Shown in pieces: positions 48,369 to 58,202 of a stretch of DNA of 63,189 nt. Position 1 is the first letter of the stretch; every line of letters begins with the position of its first letter. This stretch comes from Puniceicoccaceae bacterium (GTDB lineage Bacteria; Verrucomicrobiota; Verrucomicrobiia; Opitutales; Coraliomargaritaceae): assembly GCA_002729725.1 (NCBI GenBank), contig PBYS01000011.1, positions 1-63,189 of the forward strand, written 5' to 3'. The notes beneath the pieces are model-generated. The model was not told where the DNA came from, made no database searches, and saw only the letters and a program-made list of their open reading frames with translations. The translations under genes and the position numbers were made by a program.

Positions 48369-49544
48369 ATGCCGTCTCCCAAGAAACATTTCACCGAGCC
48401 CGACGACACGGAAATCTTGACTGCTCCGCGCAACAAGACGACCAAGCGCATATTTATAGCAGCGACTCGTATGAATGATGGGAAGACCACCACCAGTTTG
48501 GCATTATTTGCCGCACTGCGTAGCATCACCGAGCGGGTGGGTTTTATCAAACCGGTCGGCCAGCGCTTCTTACAAGTCGAAGGCCACCAAATCGATGAAG
48601 ACTCCATCCTGCTCAACCAGATTTTCGATGTAAAGACCCCGATCCATGCGATGAGTCCACTCGTGATTCATCACAGTTTCACCCGCGACTACCTCGACAA
48701 TCCCGATGCCAACCATGCGGAATTAATCGACAGCATGTGCCGCGCCTTCGACCGCGCCGCCTTCGAGCGCGACTATATTATAATCGAAGGCACCGGACAT
48801 GCGGGCGTGGGCTCTGTATTCAACCTCTCCAATGCGGACGTGGCTAAACGACTCAATGCAAAAGTGATTATCGTCGCGCGCGGTGGCATCGGTCGCCCCA
48901 TCGACGAAATCGCACTCAATAAAGCAGTTTTCGAAGCCGCCGGCGTGCAAATCATTGGAGCCATCATTAACAAGGTAGAGCCCGACAAGATCGAGATGGT
49001 TGAGAAATACTGTCGCATCGCGCTGGACCGAATGAACATTCCCTTACTCGGCTGCATTCCACACGAGTGTATGCTCACACAGCCCAACCTACAGCAGGTA
49101 GTCGACGAAACCAAAGGACGCTGGCTCAATGGAAAATCCGCCGGCTGTAATAACCGTATCGATAAAGTCATCATCGGCGCCATGGCTGCCAAAGGACTGG
49201 TCGAGCACCTAGATAAAGGTGTGCTCATCATCACTCCCGGTGACCGCGAAGACATCATCCTCTCCGCCATCGCCTCCGCCAGCATCGGCATTGGCACCTC
49301 GATCGCCGGCATCATCCTCACCCGCAGCATACTGCCACACCCACGCCTGATGGAGATGATCGCGCAGACAGAAATCCCGGTCGTGCTCTGTGCCGAAGAC
49401 AGCTACAAAGTCGCCTCCCGCGTCAACAGTATGACCGTCAAGACACAACCCAGCGACAAAGATAAGATCCCCGTCATTAAAGACCTCATCACCAAGAACA
49501 TCGACCTAGCCGTCATCCAAAACGCCTTCGACTCTCAGGACTAA
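48369..49544 (+). CDS. BioD-like P-loop and DRTGG protein, equivalent to the N-terminal half of long Pta
   Basis: 391 residues from ATG 48369. The N-terminal domain has a deviant P-loop (AATRMNDGKTTTSL, about residues 31-44), and the segments IIEGTGHAGVGSV and VARGGIGRPIDEIALNKAVFEAAGVQIIGAIINKV typical of the dethiobiotin-synthetase-like region of Pta. Residues about 245-350 form a DRTGG domain (KVIIGAMAAKG, LIITPGDREDIILSAIASA). In E. coli Pta these regions regulate the enzyme through pyruvate and NADH. I infer a regulatory partner of the Pta encoded just upstream. The start is set by the alignment-like P-loop distance and by the 73-base gap after pta. Confidence 0.82.
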   Translation: MPSPKKHFTEPDDTEILTAPRNKTTKRIFIAATRMNDGKTTTSLALFAALRSITERVGFIKPVGQRFLQVEGHQIDEDSILLNQIFDVKTPIHAMSPLVIHHSFTRDYLDNPDANHAELIDSMCRAFDRAAFERDYIIIEGTGHAGVGSVFNLSNADVAKRLNAKVIIVARGGIGRPIDEIALNKAVFEAAGVQIIGAIINKVEPDKIEMVEKYCRIALDRMNIPLLGCIPHECMLTQPNLQQVVDETKGRWLNGKSAGCNNRIDKVIIGAMAAKGLVEHLDKGVLIITPGDREDIILSAIASASIGIGTSIAGIILTRSILPHPRLMEMIAQTEIPVVLCAEDSYKVASRVNSMTVKTQPSDKDKIPVIKDLITKNIDLAVIQNAFDSQD

Positions 49545-49552
49545 GCACCACT

Positions 49553-49792
49553 ATGCCCGCCAAAAAAGCAGAAGAACCCACTTTCGAGCAATCCGTCGAG
49601 CGCCTCGAAGCACTCATCGAAGCCATGGAAAACGGCGACACTCCACTCGCCGACTTAGTCGCCAAATTCGGCGAAGGCTCCAAACTACTCAAACAGTGCC
49701 AAGCACAACTCAAAGAAGCCGAACTTAAAATCGAACAGCTCAATATCAAAACGGGCGAACTCGAAACCTTCGACGACTCCAGCGAAAAATAA
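49553..49792 (+). CDS. xseB: exodeoxyribonuclease VII small subunit
   Basis: 79 residues, helical hairpin subunit of exonuclease VII: TFEQSVERLEALIEAMENGD, PLADLVAKFGEGSKLLKQCQ and the following Lys/Glu-rich helix are diagnostic. The large subunit xseA is not adjacent. It lies eight bases after the BioD-like gene and seven bases before dxs; xseB-dxs is a common pairing (often with ispA between). Confidence 0.93.
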   Translation: MPAKKAEEPTFEQSVERLEALIEAMENGDTPLADLVAKFGEGSKLLKQCQAQLKEAELKIEQLNIKTGELETFDDSSEK

Positions 49793-49799
49793 CTACCTA

Positions 49800-51698
49800 A
49801 TGTCCCTACTAGAACGGATACAGTCGCCCGCCGACGTCAAGAACCTCGATCCCGAACAACTCCCGCAACTCGCTCAGGAGATCCGAGATCGAATCATTCA
49901 AACAACCTCCCAAAACGGCGGCCACGTCGGCCCGAACCTCGGCGTAGTTGAACTCACTATCGGCCTCCACCGCGTCTTTAATACGCCCGAGGACCGCTTC
50001 TGTTTCGACGTCGCCCACCAAGGCTACGTACACAAACTATTGACAGGACGTAACGACGCCCGCTTCGACCACATTCGCACCAGCGATGGCTACAGCGGCT
50101 TTCTATCACGCGCAGAAAGCACCCACGACGCCTTTGGCGCCGGCCACGCAGGCACCGCCCTCTCCGCCGCACTCGGCATGGCCACCGCACGCGACCAGCG
50201 CGGCAGCGATGAACACGTCGTCGCCCTTTGCGGCGATGCCGCCTTCACCTGTGGCATCACCATGGAGGCCCTTAACAACGTCGCCAGTTCCACCAAGCGC
50301 CTCATAATCATACTCAACGATAATAAGTGGTCGATCGCCAAAAACGTAGGCGCCCTGCCCCGCTATTTCAACGAGCTCATCACCACCCCCGCCTACAATC
50401 GTCTTAATGACGATATCGAGCGCTTCTTGCAAAAGATGCCCGGCGGCGAGTCCATCATCAAACTCGGCTCAAAGTGGAAACAAGAGACCAAGGACTTCTT
50501 CGTATCCTCCTCAATTTTTGAGCAATACGGCATCCGCTACATCGGCCCCATCGACGGGCATGATCAAAAACAAGTCGAGCACTACCTAGACTTTGCCAAG
50601 AACGCAGAACAGCCGGTCCTGCTACATGTGCTCACCGAAAAAGGCCGCGGCTACGATGTCGCCATCCAAAACCCTGAGCGCTTCCACGGCGCCAGCCCCT
50701 TCGACATCAAAACTGGCAAAGGCGCCCCCTCGGCACCTGGCACCCCCCCGAAGTATCAGGACGTCATGGGCCACACTTTGGTCAAACTGGCGCAAAAAGA
50801 CGAAAACGTCATCGGCATCACCGCCGCCATGCCCGCAGGCACTGGGCTTAACATTTTAGAAGACGCCCTGCCCAAACAGTTCTTTGATGTCGGCATCGCC
50901 GAAGAACATGCCGTGCTCTTCGCCGCGGGGATGGCCACCTCTGGCTATCATCCTGTCTGCGCAATCTACTCTACTTTTCTTCAGCGCGCCTACGATCAGA
51001 TCATTCACGATGTAGCTCTGCAAAAGCTTCCCGTCCTCTTCTGCATGGACCGCGCAGGACTCTCCCCCAACGATGGGGCGACTCACCATGGCCTCTTCGA
51101 CCTCTCCTACTTACGTTGCGTACCCGAGGTCGTGATCATGGCCCCGGCCAACGAAGACGAACTCGCCGACATGATGGCCACCGGCCTCGCTTATCAAGGG
51201 GCCGCCTTTATTCGCTATCCGCGTGGCAACGCACGCGGCACCCCCATCAAAGAGACTCCCACACCTCTGGAAATCGGTAAAGCACAACGACTGCAAACCG
51301 GTAACGACATCGAAATCTGGGCCATCGGCTCCATGGTCCAAGACGCCGAACAACTCGCCGCTCGCCTCAGTGAGCACGGCATCCAAGCCGGCGTCGTCAA
51401 CGCCCGATTCCTCAAACCACTAGACACAGAACTTCTCGCACAATCCGCCCCGAACACCCGCCTAATCGTAACGATGGAAGACAACGTCATCACAGGTGGC
51501 CTCGGCACTGCAGTTATGGAAGCTTTGCAAGAAGCCAATCTATATAACTGCCCCGTCGAACGCATCGGCTGGCCCGATAGCTTCATTGAGCACGGCAGCT
51601 CCGTTGCCCAGTTACGCGAAGAGAACGGACTCAGCCCTAACGCAATCCTAGAGCGCGTGCTGGCGAAACACGCAGCCCTCTGCGAGCTAAAGCAGTAG
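49800..51698 (+). CDS. dxs: 1-deoxy-D-xylulose-5-phosphate synthase
   Basis: ThDP enzyme joining pyruvate and glyceraldehyde 3-phosphate, the first step of the MEP isoprenoid pathway and source of a thiamine/pyridoxal precursor. 632 residues in the normal range. Key segments: GGHVGPNLGVVELT, DVAHQGYVHKLLTGR, the ThDP motif GDAAFTCGITMEALNN, IGPIDGHD, and the transketolase C-terminal blocks DVGIAEEHAVLFAAGMA and RYPRG. It follows xseB by seven bases, so the two are probably co-transcribed. Confidence 0.97.
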   Translation: MSLLERIQSPADVKNLDPEQLPQLAQEIRDRIIQTTSQNGGHVGPNLGVVELTIGLHRVFNTPEDRFCFDVAHQGYVHKLLTGRNDARFDHIRTSDGYSGFLSRAESTHDAFGAGHAGTALSAALGMATARDQRGSDEHVVALCGDAAFTCGITMEALNNVASSTKRLIIILNDNKWSIAKNVGALPRYFNELITTPAYNRLNDDIERFLQKMPGGESIIKLGSKWKQETKDFFVSSSIFEQYGIRYIGPIDGHDQKQVEHYLDFAKNAEQPVLLHVLTEKGRGYDVAIQNPERFHGASPFDIKTGKGAPSAPGTPPKYQDVMGHTLVKLAQKDENVIGITAAMPAGTGLNILEDALPKQFFDVGIAEEHAVLFAAGMATSGYHPVCAIYSTFLQRAYDQIIHDVALQKLPVLFCMDRAGLSPNDGATHHGLFDLSYLRCVPEVVIMAPANEDELADMMATGLAYQGAAFIRYPRGNARGTPIKETPTPLEIGKAQRLQTGNDIEIWAIGSMVQDAEQLAARLSEHGIQAGVVNARFLKPLDTELLAQSAPNTRLIVTMEDNVITGGLGTAVMEALQEANLYNCPVERIGWPDSFIEHGSSVAQLREENGLSPNAILERVLAKHAALCELKQ

Positions 51699-51806
51699 GC
51701 CAACAGGCATTCCGGTTCACTGATTTTCGGTTCAATACTCGGTGCCCCTCTAAAAAGTTTATTTCTGTCATTGAGACTGGGCTCCCCTTCGCACACTACC
51801 TCTCCT

Positions 51807-52283
51807 ATGCAAATTCACGCGATCTATATTTCAACCGGGCACGACTTCGTAGGGCGCCACGGCAAAGGCCGCTTACAGCACGGAATCGAAAAAGTCGAAT
51901 CGGTCGAATGTGTCGCGGGGGCGGGCCTGCGCGGGGATCGCTATTTTCAGCACAAAGAGGACTACAAGGGGCAAATTACCTTTTTTGATTGGGCGGTCTA
52001 CCAACGTATCCGCCGTGACTTTGATTGCCCGGCATTGGATCCTGCATGGTTTCGACGTAATGTCCTCTGCTCCGGGGTGGACCTCAACACTTTGATCGGC
52101 CAGCGCTTTAGCCTACAAGGCATCGAATTTGAAGGCAGTGAAGAATGCCGCCCTTGCTACTGGATGGACGAAGCGGTTGCCCCGGGGGTGCACGAAGCGC
52201 TCAAAGGCTTTGGTGGTCTGCGCGCGCGCATCCTAAGTCACGGAACTTTACACTGTGATGGCGCAGAACCGCATGCGTGCTAG
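51807..52283 (+). CDS. MOSC-domain protein
   Basis: 158 residues from ATG 51807. Single MOSC (molybdenum cofactor sulfurase C-terminal) domain: GLRGDRYFQ near residue 42, DPAWFRRNVLCSGVDLNTLIG, and the conserved Cys in SEECRPCYWMD. Stand-alone MOSC proteins are thought to carry or transfer sulfur to molybdenum enzymes or xenobiotics. The window has one molybdenum enzyme, NasA, but 35 kb away. Possible link only. Confidence 0.85.
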   Translation: MQIHAIYISTGHDFVGRHGKGRLQHGIEKVESVECVAGAGLRGDRYFQHKEDYKGQITFFDWAVYQRIRRDFDCPALDPAWFRRNVLCSGVDLNTLIGQRFSLQGIEFEGSEECRPCYWMDEAVAPGVHEALKGFGGLRARILSHGTLHCDGAEPHAC

Positions 52284-52359
52284 AACACTCTGCGTTTAGT
52301 TCGACTGCCTCTTGAAATGGCCCATCAGTGCGTCGACTTAAATGTATGTGTGCTCTAAA

Positions 52360-53835
52360 TCAGTCCCCTTCGCCCCCCAAGCGAATACCGCGCCGCTCGA
52401 GTAGGCTACCATCGGCACGGTAGAGCTCCACCTTGGCGATCAAATAGGCGACACGCGCCTGAATCTCGGCAATGCGACTCTGCACCAGATCGCGCTGCGC
52501 ACGTGCGACATCCAACGAGGTGCCACTGCCGACTTCGAAACGATCTTCTTCGGCCGCCAGGCTTTGAGCGTTATAGCTTCGAGTCACAGCCGAAGCGCTT
52601 ACCTGCTTCTGCGCACGCTCGAGCTCATTAAGCGCCAGCAGCACATCATAGCGCACTAGGCTGCGTAAATTAGCCAGTGCCTGCTCGGCCTGCTCCGTCT
52701 GGGCCTGCGCGATGCGATCACGAGCACGCGCGGCTCGCTGCCCCAGCACCTGACTAAATTCGAAGCCGACGGTATAGTCATGATTGTCGCCATCATTTTC
52801 ACGAAAGCTCTGGCGAAAACTATCCGCATAACCGGAATGCCCGAGGTTGATAAACAGCTCTAACTGGGGCAGGCGCCCATTGCGCGTCACGACGGTCTCT
52901 AGCTGCTCACGTTGCAGCCGCAGCTGGGCCTCTTCGATCTCAGGGCGCGCTTGTAGCGCCAGCTGTATGTGTGCCTGACGGTCCGCCTGCAAGCTCGAGT
53001 CTATATCGGGCAAACTGGTGGCCTGCAGAGGTAAGACTTGCTCCACTGGCAAATCGGGGTAGATGCGGCGCATCAGCTCATAGAGTCGCTGGCTGCGCTC
53101 ACTCTGAGCATCGATCAGACTTTGTTGCTGCAAGGCGAGTTCGGCCCGCGCCGCGGCTGCTTGATTTTTGGAAAGACTGCCCACTTCGATCCGCGACTCG
53201 ATCTCGTCGAGTTGCGACTGCGCAAGTTCTAGCGACTGCTCAAAAACAGCAATGGCCTCGGTCGCGGCCACGAAGTTCCAGTAAGCAGTCTCGACTTCAG
53301 CGACCAAGGCCTGGGTGAAGCCAGCCAGCTCGTATTGACTGGCAAGTGTATCCAGCTTGGCCTGACGCAAGGAAGCCAAATTCACCGCAGTCCCGAAGCC
53401 TCTCAATAGTTGCTGTGTAATACTGAGTCCATAGCGGGCTTGCTGCTGCTCGGGCGCACGATTGGAAATACTGCGAGTGCTGGCAACCGATGCTTCCAGC
53501 TCCGTGCCGAAGGGCAAACGCTGACGCAAACCGAGCTCCGCTTCGACATCATCACCTTCCACTGAGAATTGTCCTCCCGTCGAGCGCGAGGTTTCAGAAG
53601 CAATTTCTTCGATATGCTCAAAGCTGGCATAAAGCTCTGGGTCGTAGACGCCACGCTCAATTTTCTCAAAGGCTCCCGCGACAACCGGAACTAACTGCTG
53701 CACACGTAGCTCTCGATTGTTTTGCAGAGCTTTGATGACCGCCTCTTCTACACTCAAGCCCCAACTCGATTCAGATTGAGCATGCAAGGCGCCAGCCGCC
53801 AATATCCATAAAGTAGTTACAGTGAAACGTATCAT
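52360..53835 (-). CDS. TolC-family outer-membrane efflux channel
   Basis: 491 residues with a signal peptide (ending about residue 19). Two OEP repeats of long coiled helices ([54 protein letters not shown]) are recognisable. Third gene of the RND efflux operon, overlapping the pump gene by four bases, so it supplies the outer-membrane exit for that pump. Confidence 0.9.
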   Translation of the reverse strand: MIRFTVTTLWILAAGALHAQSESSWGLSVEEAVIKALQNNRELRVQQLVPVVAGAFEKIERGVYDPELYASFEHIEEIASETSRSTGGQFSVEGDDVEAELGLRQRLPFGTELEASVASTRSISNRAPEQQQARYGLSITQQLLRGFGTAVNLASLRQAKLDTLASQYELAGFTQALVAEVETAYWNFVAATEAIAVFEQSLELAQSQLDEIESRIEVGSLSKNQAAAARAELALQQQSLIDAQSERSQRLYELMRRIYPDLPVEQVLPLQATSLPDIDSSLQADRQAHIQLALQARPEIEEAQLRLQREQLETVVTRNGRLPQLELFINLGHSGYADSFRQSFRENDGDNHDYTVGFEFSQVLGQRAARARDRIAQAQTEQAEQALANLRSLVRYDVLLALNELERAQKQVSASAVTRSYNAQSLAAEEDRFEVGSGTSLDVARAQRDLVQSRIAEIQARVAYLIAKVELYRADGSLLERRGIRLGGEGD

Positions 53836-56800
53836 GATGGCTTCGTCTTTTCATTTTCTGGGTGCACCAGAGTGTAAACCACGGGTATTAGAATGAGTGT
53901 GATACAAGTCGACCCGATCAAGCCGCCGACCACTGCACGTGCTAAGGGTGCTTGCGCGTCAGCGCCCTCTCCGATTCCTAACGCAAGAGGCAGCAAACCT
54001 AGTATTGTAGTCAGAGTGGTCATTAAAATAGGACGAAAGCGCCGACGGCCTGCTTCCACCACAGCTGCATGTAGGCTATAACCGCCCGCTCGCCCCAGGG
54101 AGCTGGCTTGGTCGACGAGCAAGATGGCGTTGTTCACGACGATGCCACCCAGCATGATACAACCAATGCCGGACTGTAAATTGAGAGTGGTATCCGTCAG
54201 CCAAAGTGTCAACAGCACCCCGATTGCAGCCATGGGGGTCGACAACATCACGACCAACGGATCGCGCAGGCTTTCGTATTGGCAGGCCAACACCATGTAG
54301 ACTAGCAATAGCGAGATAAGTAAGGCCACCAAGAGCTCGCGAAAAGCTTCTTGCTGTTCTTCGAAGCTGCCGGAAATGTTGAGCTCGTAATTATCAGGCC
54401 GCGGTATTCCGTCTAAAGCAATTTGTATTTCTTCTGCGACGGAGCCCAAGTCGCGCCCAGCCACGTTGGCTGAAACGGTGACTTGACGTTGTTGATGCTT
54501 GCGCGTGATCTCCAACGGCGCGCGGCTGCTCACTGTGCTCACTAAATTGCGCAGTACCACCATTTGCCCATCTGCAGTTCGAAGTGTGAGGTTTAAAACT
54601 TCATCCAAACTGCGCTGCTCGGCATCTTTTAATTGCACAAGTATACGATAGGAGTTGCCCTCACTGCGGAAGTTGCCCGCACGCGAACCAGCGATCGCGG
54701 TTTCAATCACTTCGGTGATGTCGCGCGGCGTAAAGCCGAGATCGGCCACCTTTTGCCGATCGATATGTATCTCTTGCTGCGGCGTGCCCGCATCAAAACT
54801 GCGATCCACGTCTGAAATTCCATCAATCCCTTCGATGGCTTGCGCGACCTTTCCAGAGAGTGCTTCTAAAATATCGAGTTCGAAACCACGAATCTCCACT
54901 GTCACGCCCTCGTCGCCCCCGATAATGCGTTCGAGTAAGAACTGCCCTTGAGGCGCACGCGTGCGTATCTTCATCCCCGGCACCTTGCCGTCGATCGCCC
55001 GGCGTAGATCTTCCGCAATCTCCACATTCGAGCGTTCGCGCTCGGCAGCCGGTGCCAGCGACATCCGAATCTCTCCAACATTATCACGCACCGAAGCCAC
55101 CGTCGAGATTGCCTCAGGCACTGCAGGATACACCAGCGACTCCAACAGCCGGGTCTGCTGGTCTAGCAACTCCAATCTGGTGCCAACTTCCATTTCCCCG
55201 GTCACCCGCACCTCTCCTTCATCACTGGGCGGCAAAAACTCGCTGCCTAAGAACGGCACAATGAACAAACTCAAGCCGAGTAAAATCACCATGCTGACGA
55301 CCACTGTGATTCGATGCTGCAGCGCCGACTCCAGCAGCGCCAAATACCATTGGTTCATACTTTCGAAGGCCTGCGTGGCCCGATCTTTCAAACCTACCAA
55401 CCAGGCCGCGGACGCGCCTTCTTCACTTGCAGGCTTGAGTAGTCGCGAGGACAGCATCGGCACCAAGCTCAAAGAGAGCAGCAAGGAACAAACCAGTGAA
55501 AAACAGATGACGTAGGCCAACTCACGAAATAATAAGCCCGAGACGCCTTGCACGAATACAATCGGCAAGAATATGACTAGAGTGGTAATCGTGCTAGCTA
55601 AAATCGCCGGCGCCACCTCCCAAGCTCCCTCCGCAGCAGCGTCGACTCGATTCTTCTTTTGCTCATCTCTCTGGCGAAATATGTTTTCCAACACCACGAT
55701 CGAACTATCCACCATCATGCCTACACCGAGCGCCAAGCCGCCCAAGGTCATTAAATTAATTGTCAGACCACCAAAATAAATCAGCGAAAAGGTGGCGATA
55801 ATAGAGATTGGAATCGAGACCGCGATGACCAAAGTGCTGCGGATATTCCGTAAAAAGAACAGTAAGATCAACACGGCCAAGCCCCCACCATATACGACCG
55901 AACGAGCGACATTTTCGATGGAGCGCTCGATAAAATTGCCCTGATTGATCACGGGCACCACCTTCATTTGTGGAAACTCTTCGTTGATCCGGTCAATTTC
56001 CTCCAAAATTTGGCGTGAAACTTCCACCGTATTGGCGGCCGACTGCTTGCGAATCGCGATACGCACACCACGCTCCCCATTCACACGGATCATACGAGTG
56101 AGCTTCTCATAAGTATCGCGCACATCGGCGACATCCCCCACTTTAACTGCGGCGCCGTCACGCACGACCAGCACCGTATCTCGAATTTGATTCACCGTCT
56201 CGAATTGTGCTGGCGCGCGCAAGGTTACTTCGTAACGCCCCTCCTCAATCTGCCCCGCTGGCAAGTCGAGATTGGCATCGCGCAACGTGCTCAAAATCTC
56301 ATTCAGCGATAAACCTAAGGCATTAATTTTTTCCGGGTATAGTTCGACTCGGACTTCTCGCGGAAAGCCGCCCCAGAAATCAACCTGCGCCACCCCCGGT
56401 ATTTGAGTAAAGCGATGCCGGATACGATCCTCAATCAATTGGGTCAATTCAACTGGGTCGAGAGGGCTCGAAACTCCAATCAACACCACAGGAAAGCTAT
56501 TGATGCTAAACTTACTAATGCGCGGCCGCACGATATCGTCAGGCAACTCGCTGATCTCATCCTCGATTGTCGCACGCAGATCGATCGCAGCCGCATCGAG
56601 GTCAGTCCCCCAAACAAAAGTCACCTCCACATTACTGCGCCCCTCCTCGGAAGTGGAGGTAATTTCTTCCACCCCGGGCACGGTGGCCACGATCTCTTCA
56701 ATAATCTGCGTAATTAAGCGCTCGATCACCTCGGGACTGGCCCCCTCATACTCAGTCCGCACAGACGCCGTCGGCAGCTCGATACTAGGCAGCAGGTCGA

Positions 56801-56900
56801 TTTGTATCCGACTCAGGGAGACGCCGCCCAACACGATCAGGATGAGAGCCACCATCGTGGTGAAAATGGGGCGGCGGACACTGTGACGCGGTAAATTCAT
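53832..56900 (-). CDS. RND efflux pump, AcrB/HAE family
   Basis: Proton-driven inner-membrane efflux transporter. 1022 residues with the two-fold RND layout: N-terminal helix in the [22 protein letters not shown] region, a periplasmic porter loop, transmembrane helices with [26 protein letters not shown] (helix 4 acidic residues of the proton relay), the second porter loop, and the C-terminal [15 protein letters not shown] and [17 protein letters not shown]. Shorter C-terminal tail than AcrB. Middle gene of an operon with four-base overlaps on both sides. The substrate (drugs, bile-like amphiphiles, or fatty acids) cannot be told from the sequence. Confidence 0.95.
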   Translation of the reverse strand: MNLPRHSVRRPIFTTMVALILIVLGGVSLSRIQIDLLPSIELPTASVRTEYEGASPEVIERLITQIIEEIVATVPGVEEITSTSEEGRSNVEVTFVWGTDLDAAAIDLRATIEDEISELPDDIVRPRISKFSINSFPVVLIGVSSPLDPVELTQLIEDRIRHRFTQIPGVAQVDFWGGFPREVRVELYPEKINALGLSLNEILSTLRDANLDLPAGQIEEGRYEVTLRAPAQFETVNQIRDTVLVVRDGAAVKVGDVADVRDTYEKLTRMIRVNGERGVRIAIRKQSAANTVEVSRQILEEIDRINEEFPQMKVVPVINQGNFIERSIENVARSVVYGGGLAVLILLFFLRNIRSTLVIAVSIPISIIATFSLIYFGGLTINLMTLGGLALGVGMMVDSSIVVLENIFRQRDEQKKNRVDAAAEGAWEVAPAILASTITTLVIFLPIVFVQGVSGLLFRELAYVICFSLVCSLLLSLSLVPMLSSRLLKPASEEGASAAWLVGLKDRATQAFESMNQWYLALLESALQHRITVVVSMVILLGLSLFIVPFLGSEFLPPSDEGEVRVTGEMEVGTRLELLDQQTRLLESLVYPAVPEAISTVASVRDNVGEIRMSLAPAAERERSNVEIAEDLRRAIDGKVPGMKIRTRAPQGQFLLERIIGGDEGVTVEIRGFELDILEALSGKVAQAIEGIDGISDVDRSFDAGTPQQEIHIDRQKVADLGFTPRDITEVIETAIAGSRAGNFRSEGNSYRILVQLKDAEQRSLDEVLNLTLRTADGQMVVLRNLVSTVSSRAPLEITRKHQQRQVTVSANVAGRDLGSVAEEIQIALDGIPRPDNYELNISGSFEEQQEAFRELLVALLISLLLVYMVLACQYESLRDPLVVMLSTPMAAIGVLLTLWLTDTTLNLQSGIGCIMLGGIVVNNAILLVDQASSLGRAGGYSLHAAVVEAGRRRFRPILMTTLTTILGLLPLALGIGEGADAQAPLARAVVGGLIGSTCITLILIPVVYTLVHPENEKTKPS

Positions 56901-58048
56901 TCCGTAAGATCAGAGCTAACAAGTGAAATCGGTGAACCGTCCTCAACTAACTGCTGGCCCAGCACAATAACCGGCCCCGCTAAGTCCTCAGCGATCACCT
57001 GTATACGATCGCCCTCGCGCACGCCCGTCTGCACGGGCCGCCAGCGCGCAGTCTCCCCGTCCTGCCCCACCACAAAAATACCCTTCGAATCTGAACGTGT
57101 GACCAGCGCCACATCCGGCACAATCTGCGCTTGTTCGACTTCACGCACCACCACTTTAGCACGCACAAACATGCCTGGCTTGAGCCGAAGTTCTGCATTA
57201 GGCACTGTAATTTCAATACGCGCCTGACGAGAACTAACCTGAAAGACTGGTGCAATACGCTGGATTGAAGCTGTGAAAATTTCACCCGGATAAGCATCCG
57301 TTTCCAAATCAACCTGCTGCCCCACCGACAATTGCGGATAATCCTTTTCAGATACAAAAAACACACCCGTCAATGGATCTACATCGACGATGCGTAACAA
57401 AGGCGACAGCGCATTGAGCGTTTCACCTTCGTCCGCATAACGCTCAGCCACTGCACGCGTAGAGGCATCTCCCGACCACATCGCACGCACTTCAGTATAT
57501 CCCAGTTGGATACGCGCCGATTGCACCGCAGATTCTGCACCTTGAATCTGCGCCCTTAGCACCTCTAGCCGCGCCTGCGCCGCCAGTAAATCGCTCTGCG
57601 CGATGTCAAATTCCGCCTCCGAGGCCACACCACGGTCGCGCAACACCCGCGCGCGCTCCATCGCACGCTGAGCAATCTTAAGATGGCTCTCCGCTTCCAT
57701 TAAATTAGCCTGCGCCACTAATAAGTCCGCCTGCGATTGCGCTAAGGCTTGTTTATACTCCGCATTATCCAAACGGGCCACCACCGCCCCCTGCTCCACC
57801 GTATCGCCGATATCCACATATATTTGCTCGATTAAACCACTCACCTTGGGCGAAACAGGAAAAGAAGCGCTCGCTTCGAGCGCACCACTAAAGACCCGCA
57901 ACTCACGCATCAAGCCTCGCTCAATCGCAGCCACCTCTACCGGCGCAGCCGGCCGCACACTCTGACGCGTCGACAGCTCGGCATCACCACAAGCAGTCAA
58001 AAATAAGCTGATGCAGCAAATTGCTAGAATGAAGGGATAAAAAATCAT
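56897..58048 (-). CDS. RND periplasmic adaptor (membrane fusion) lipoprotein
   Basis: 383 residues. Signal peptide with lipobox LTAC (Cys about residue 20), so lipid-anchored. The adaptor layout is clear: an N-terminal half lipoyl motif ([34 protein letters not shown]), a coiled-coil hairpin (about residues 95-180), the second lipoyl half and beta-barrel domain ([25 protein letters not shown]). First gene of the operon; its promoter lies in the 154-base region shared with the divergent M16 protease gene. Confidence 0.93.
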   Translation of the reverse strand: MIFYPFILAICCISLFLTACGDAELSTRQSVRPAAPVEVAAIERGLMRELRVFSGALEASASFPVSPKVSGLIEQIYVDIGDTVEQGAVVARLDNAEYKQALAQSQADLLVAQANLMEAESHLKIAQRAMERARVLRDRGVASEAEFDIAQSDLLAAQARLEVLRAQIQGAESAVQSARIQLGYTEVRAMWSGDASTRAVAERYADEGETLNALSPLLRIVDVDPLTGVFFVSEKDYPQLSVGQQVDLETDAYPGEIFTASIQRIAPVFQVSSRQARIEITVPNAELRLKPGMFVRAKVVVREVEQAQIVPDVALVTRSDSKGIFVVGQDGETARWRPVQTGVREGDRIQVIAEDLAGPVIVLGQQLVEDGSPISLVSSDLTE

Positions 58049-58202
58049 ATTAGAAAGTTTCGTGTTCGAAGAGATGCACTACTAAAAAATAAGATTCCCA
58101 ACGCAATTGAACAAATAGGAATTCTCAAAAAAAATAGGAGCTACACTTGTCATCGCCCTCGTGGAACATTGACTCCTAGAAATTGACAATACAGGAATAT
58201 TT

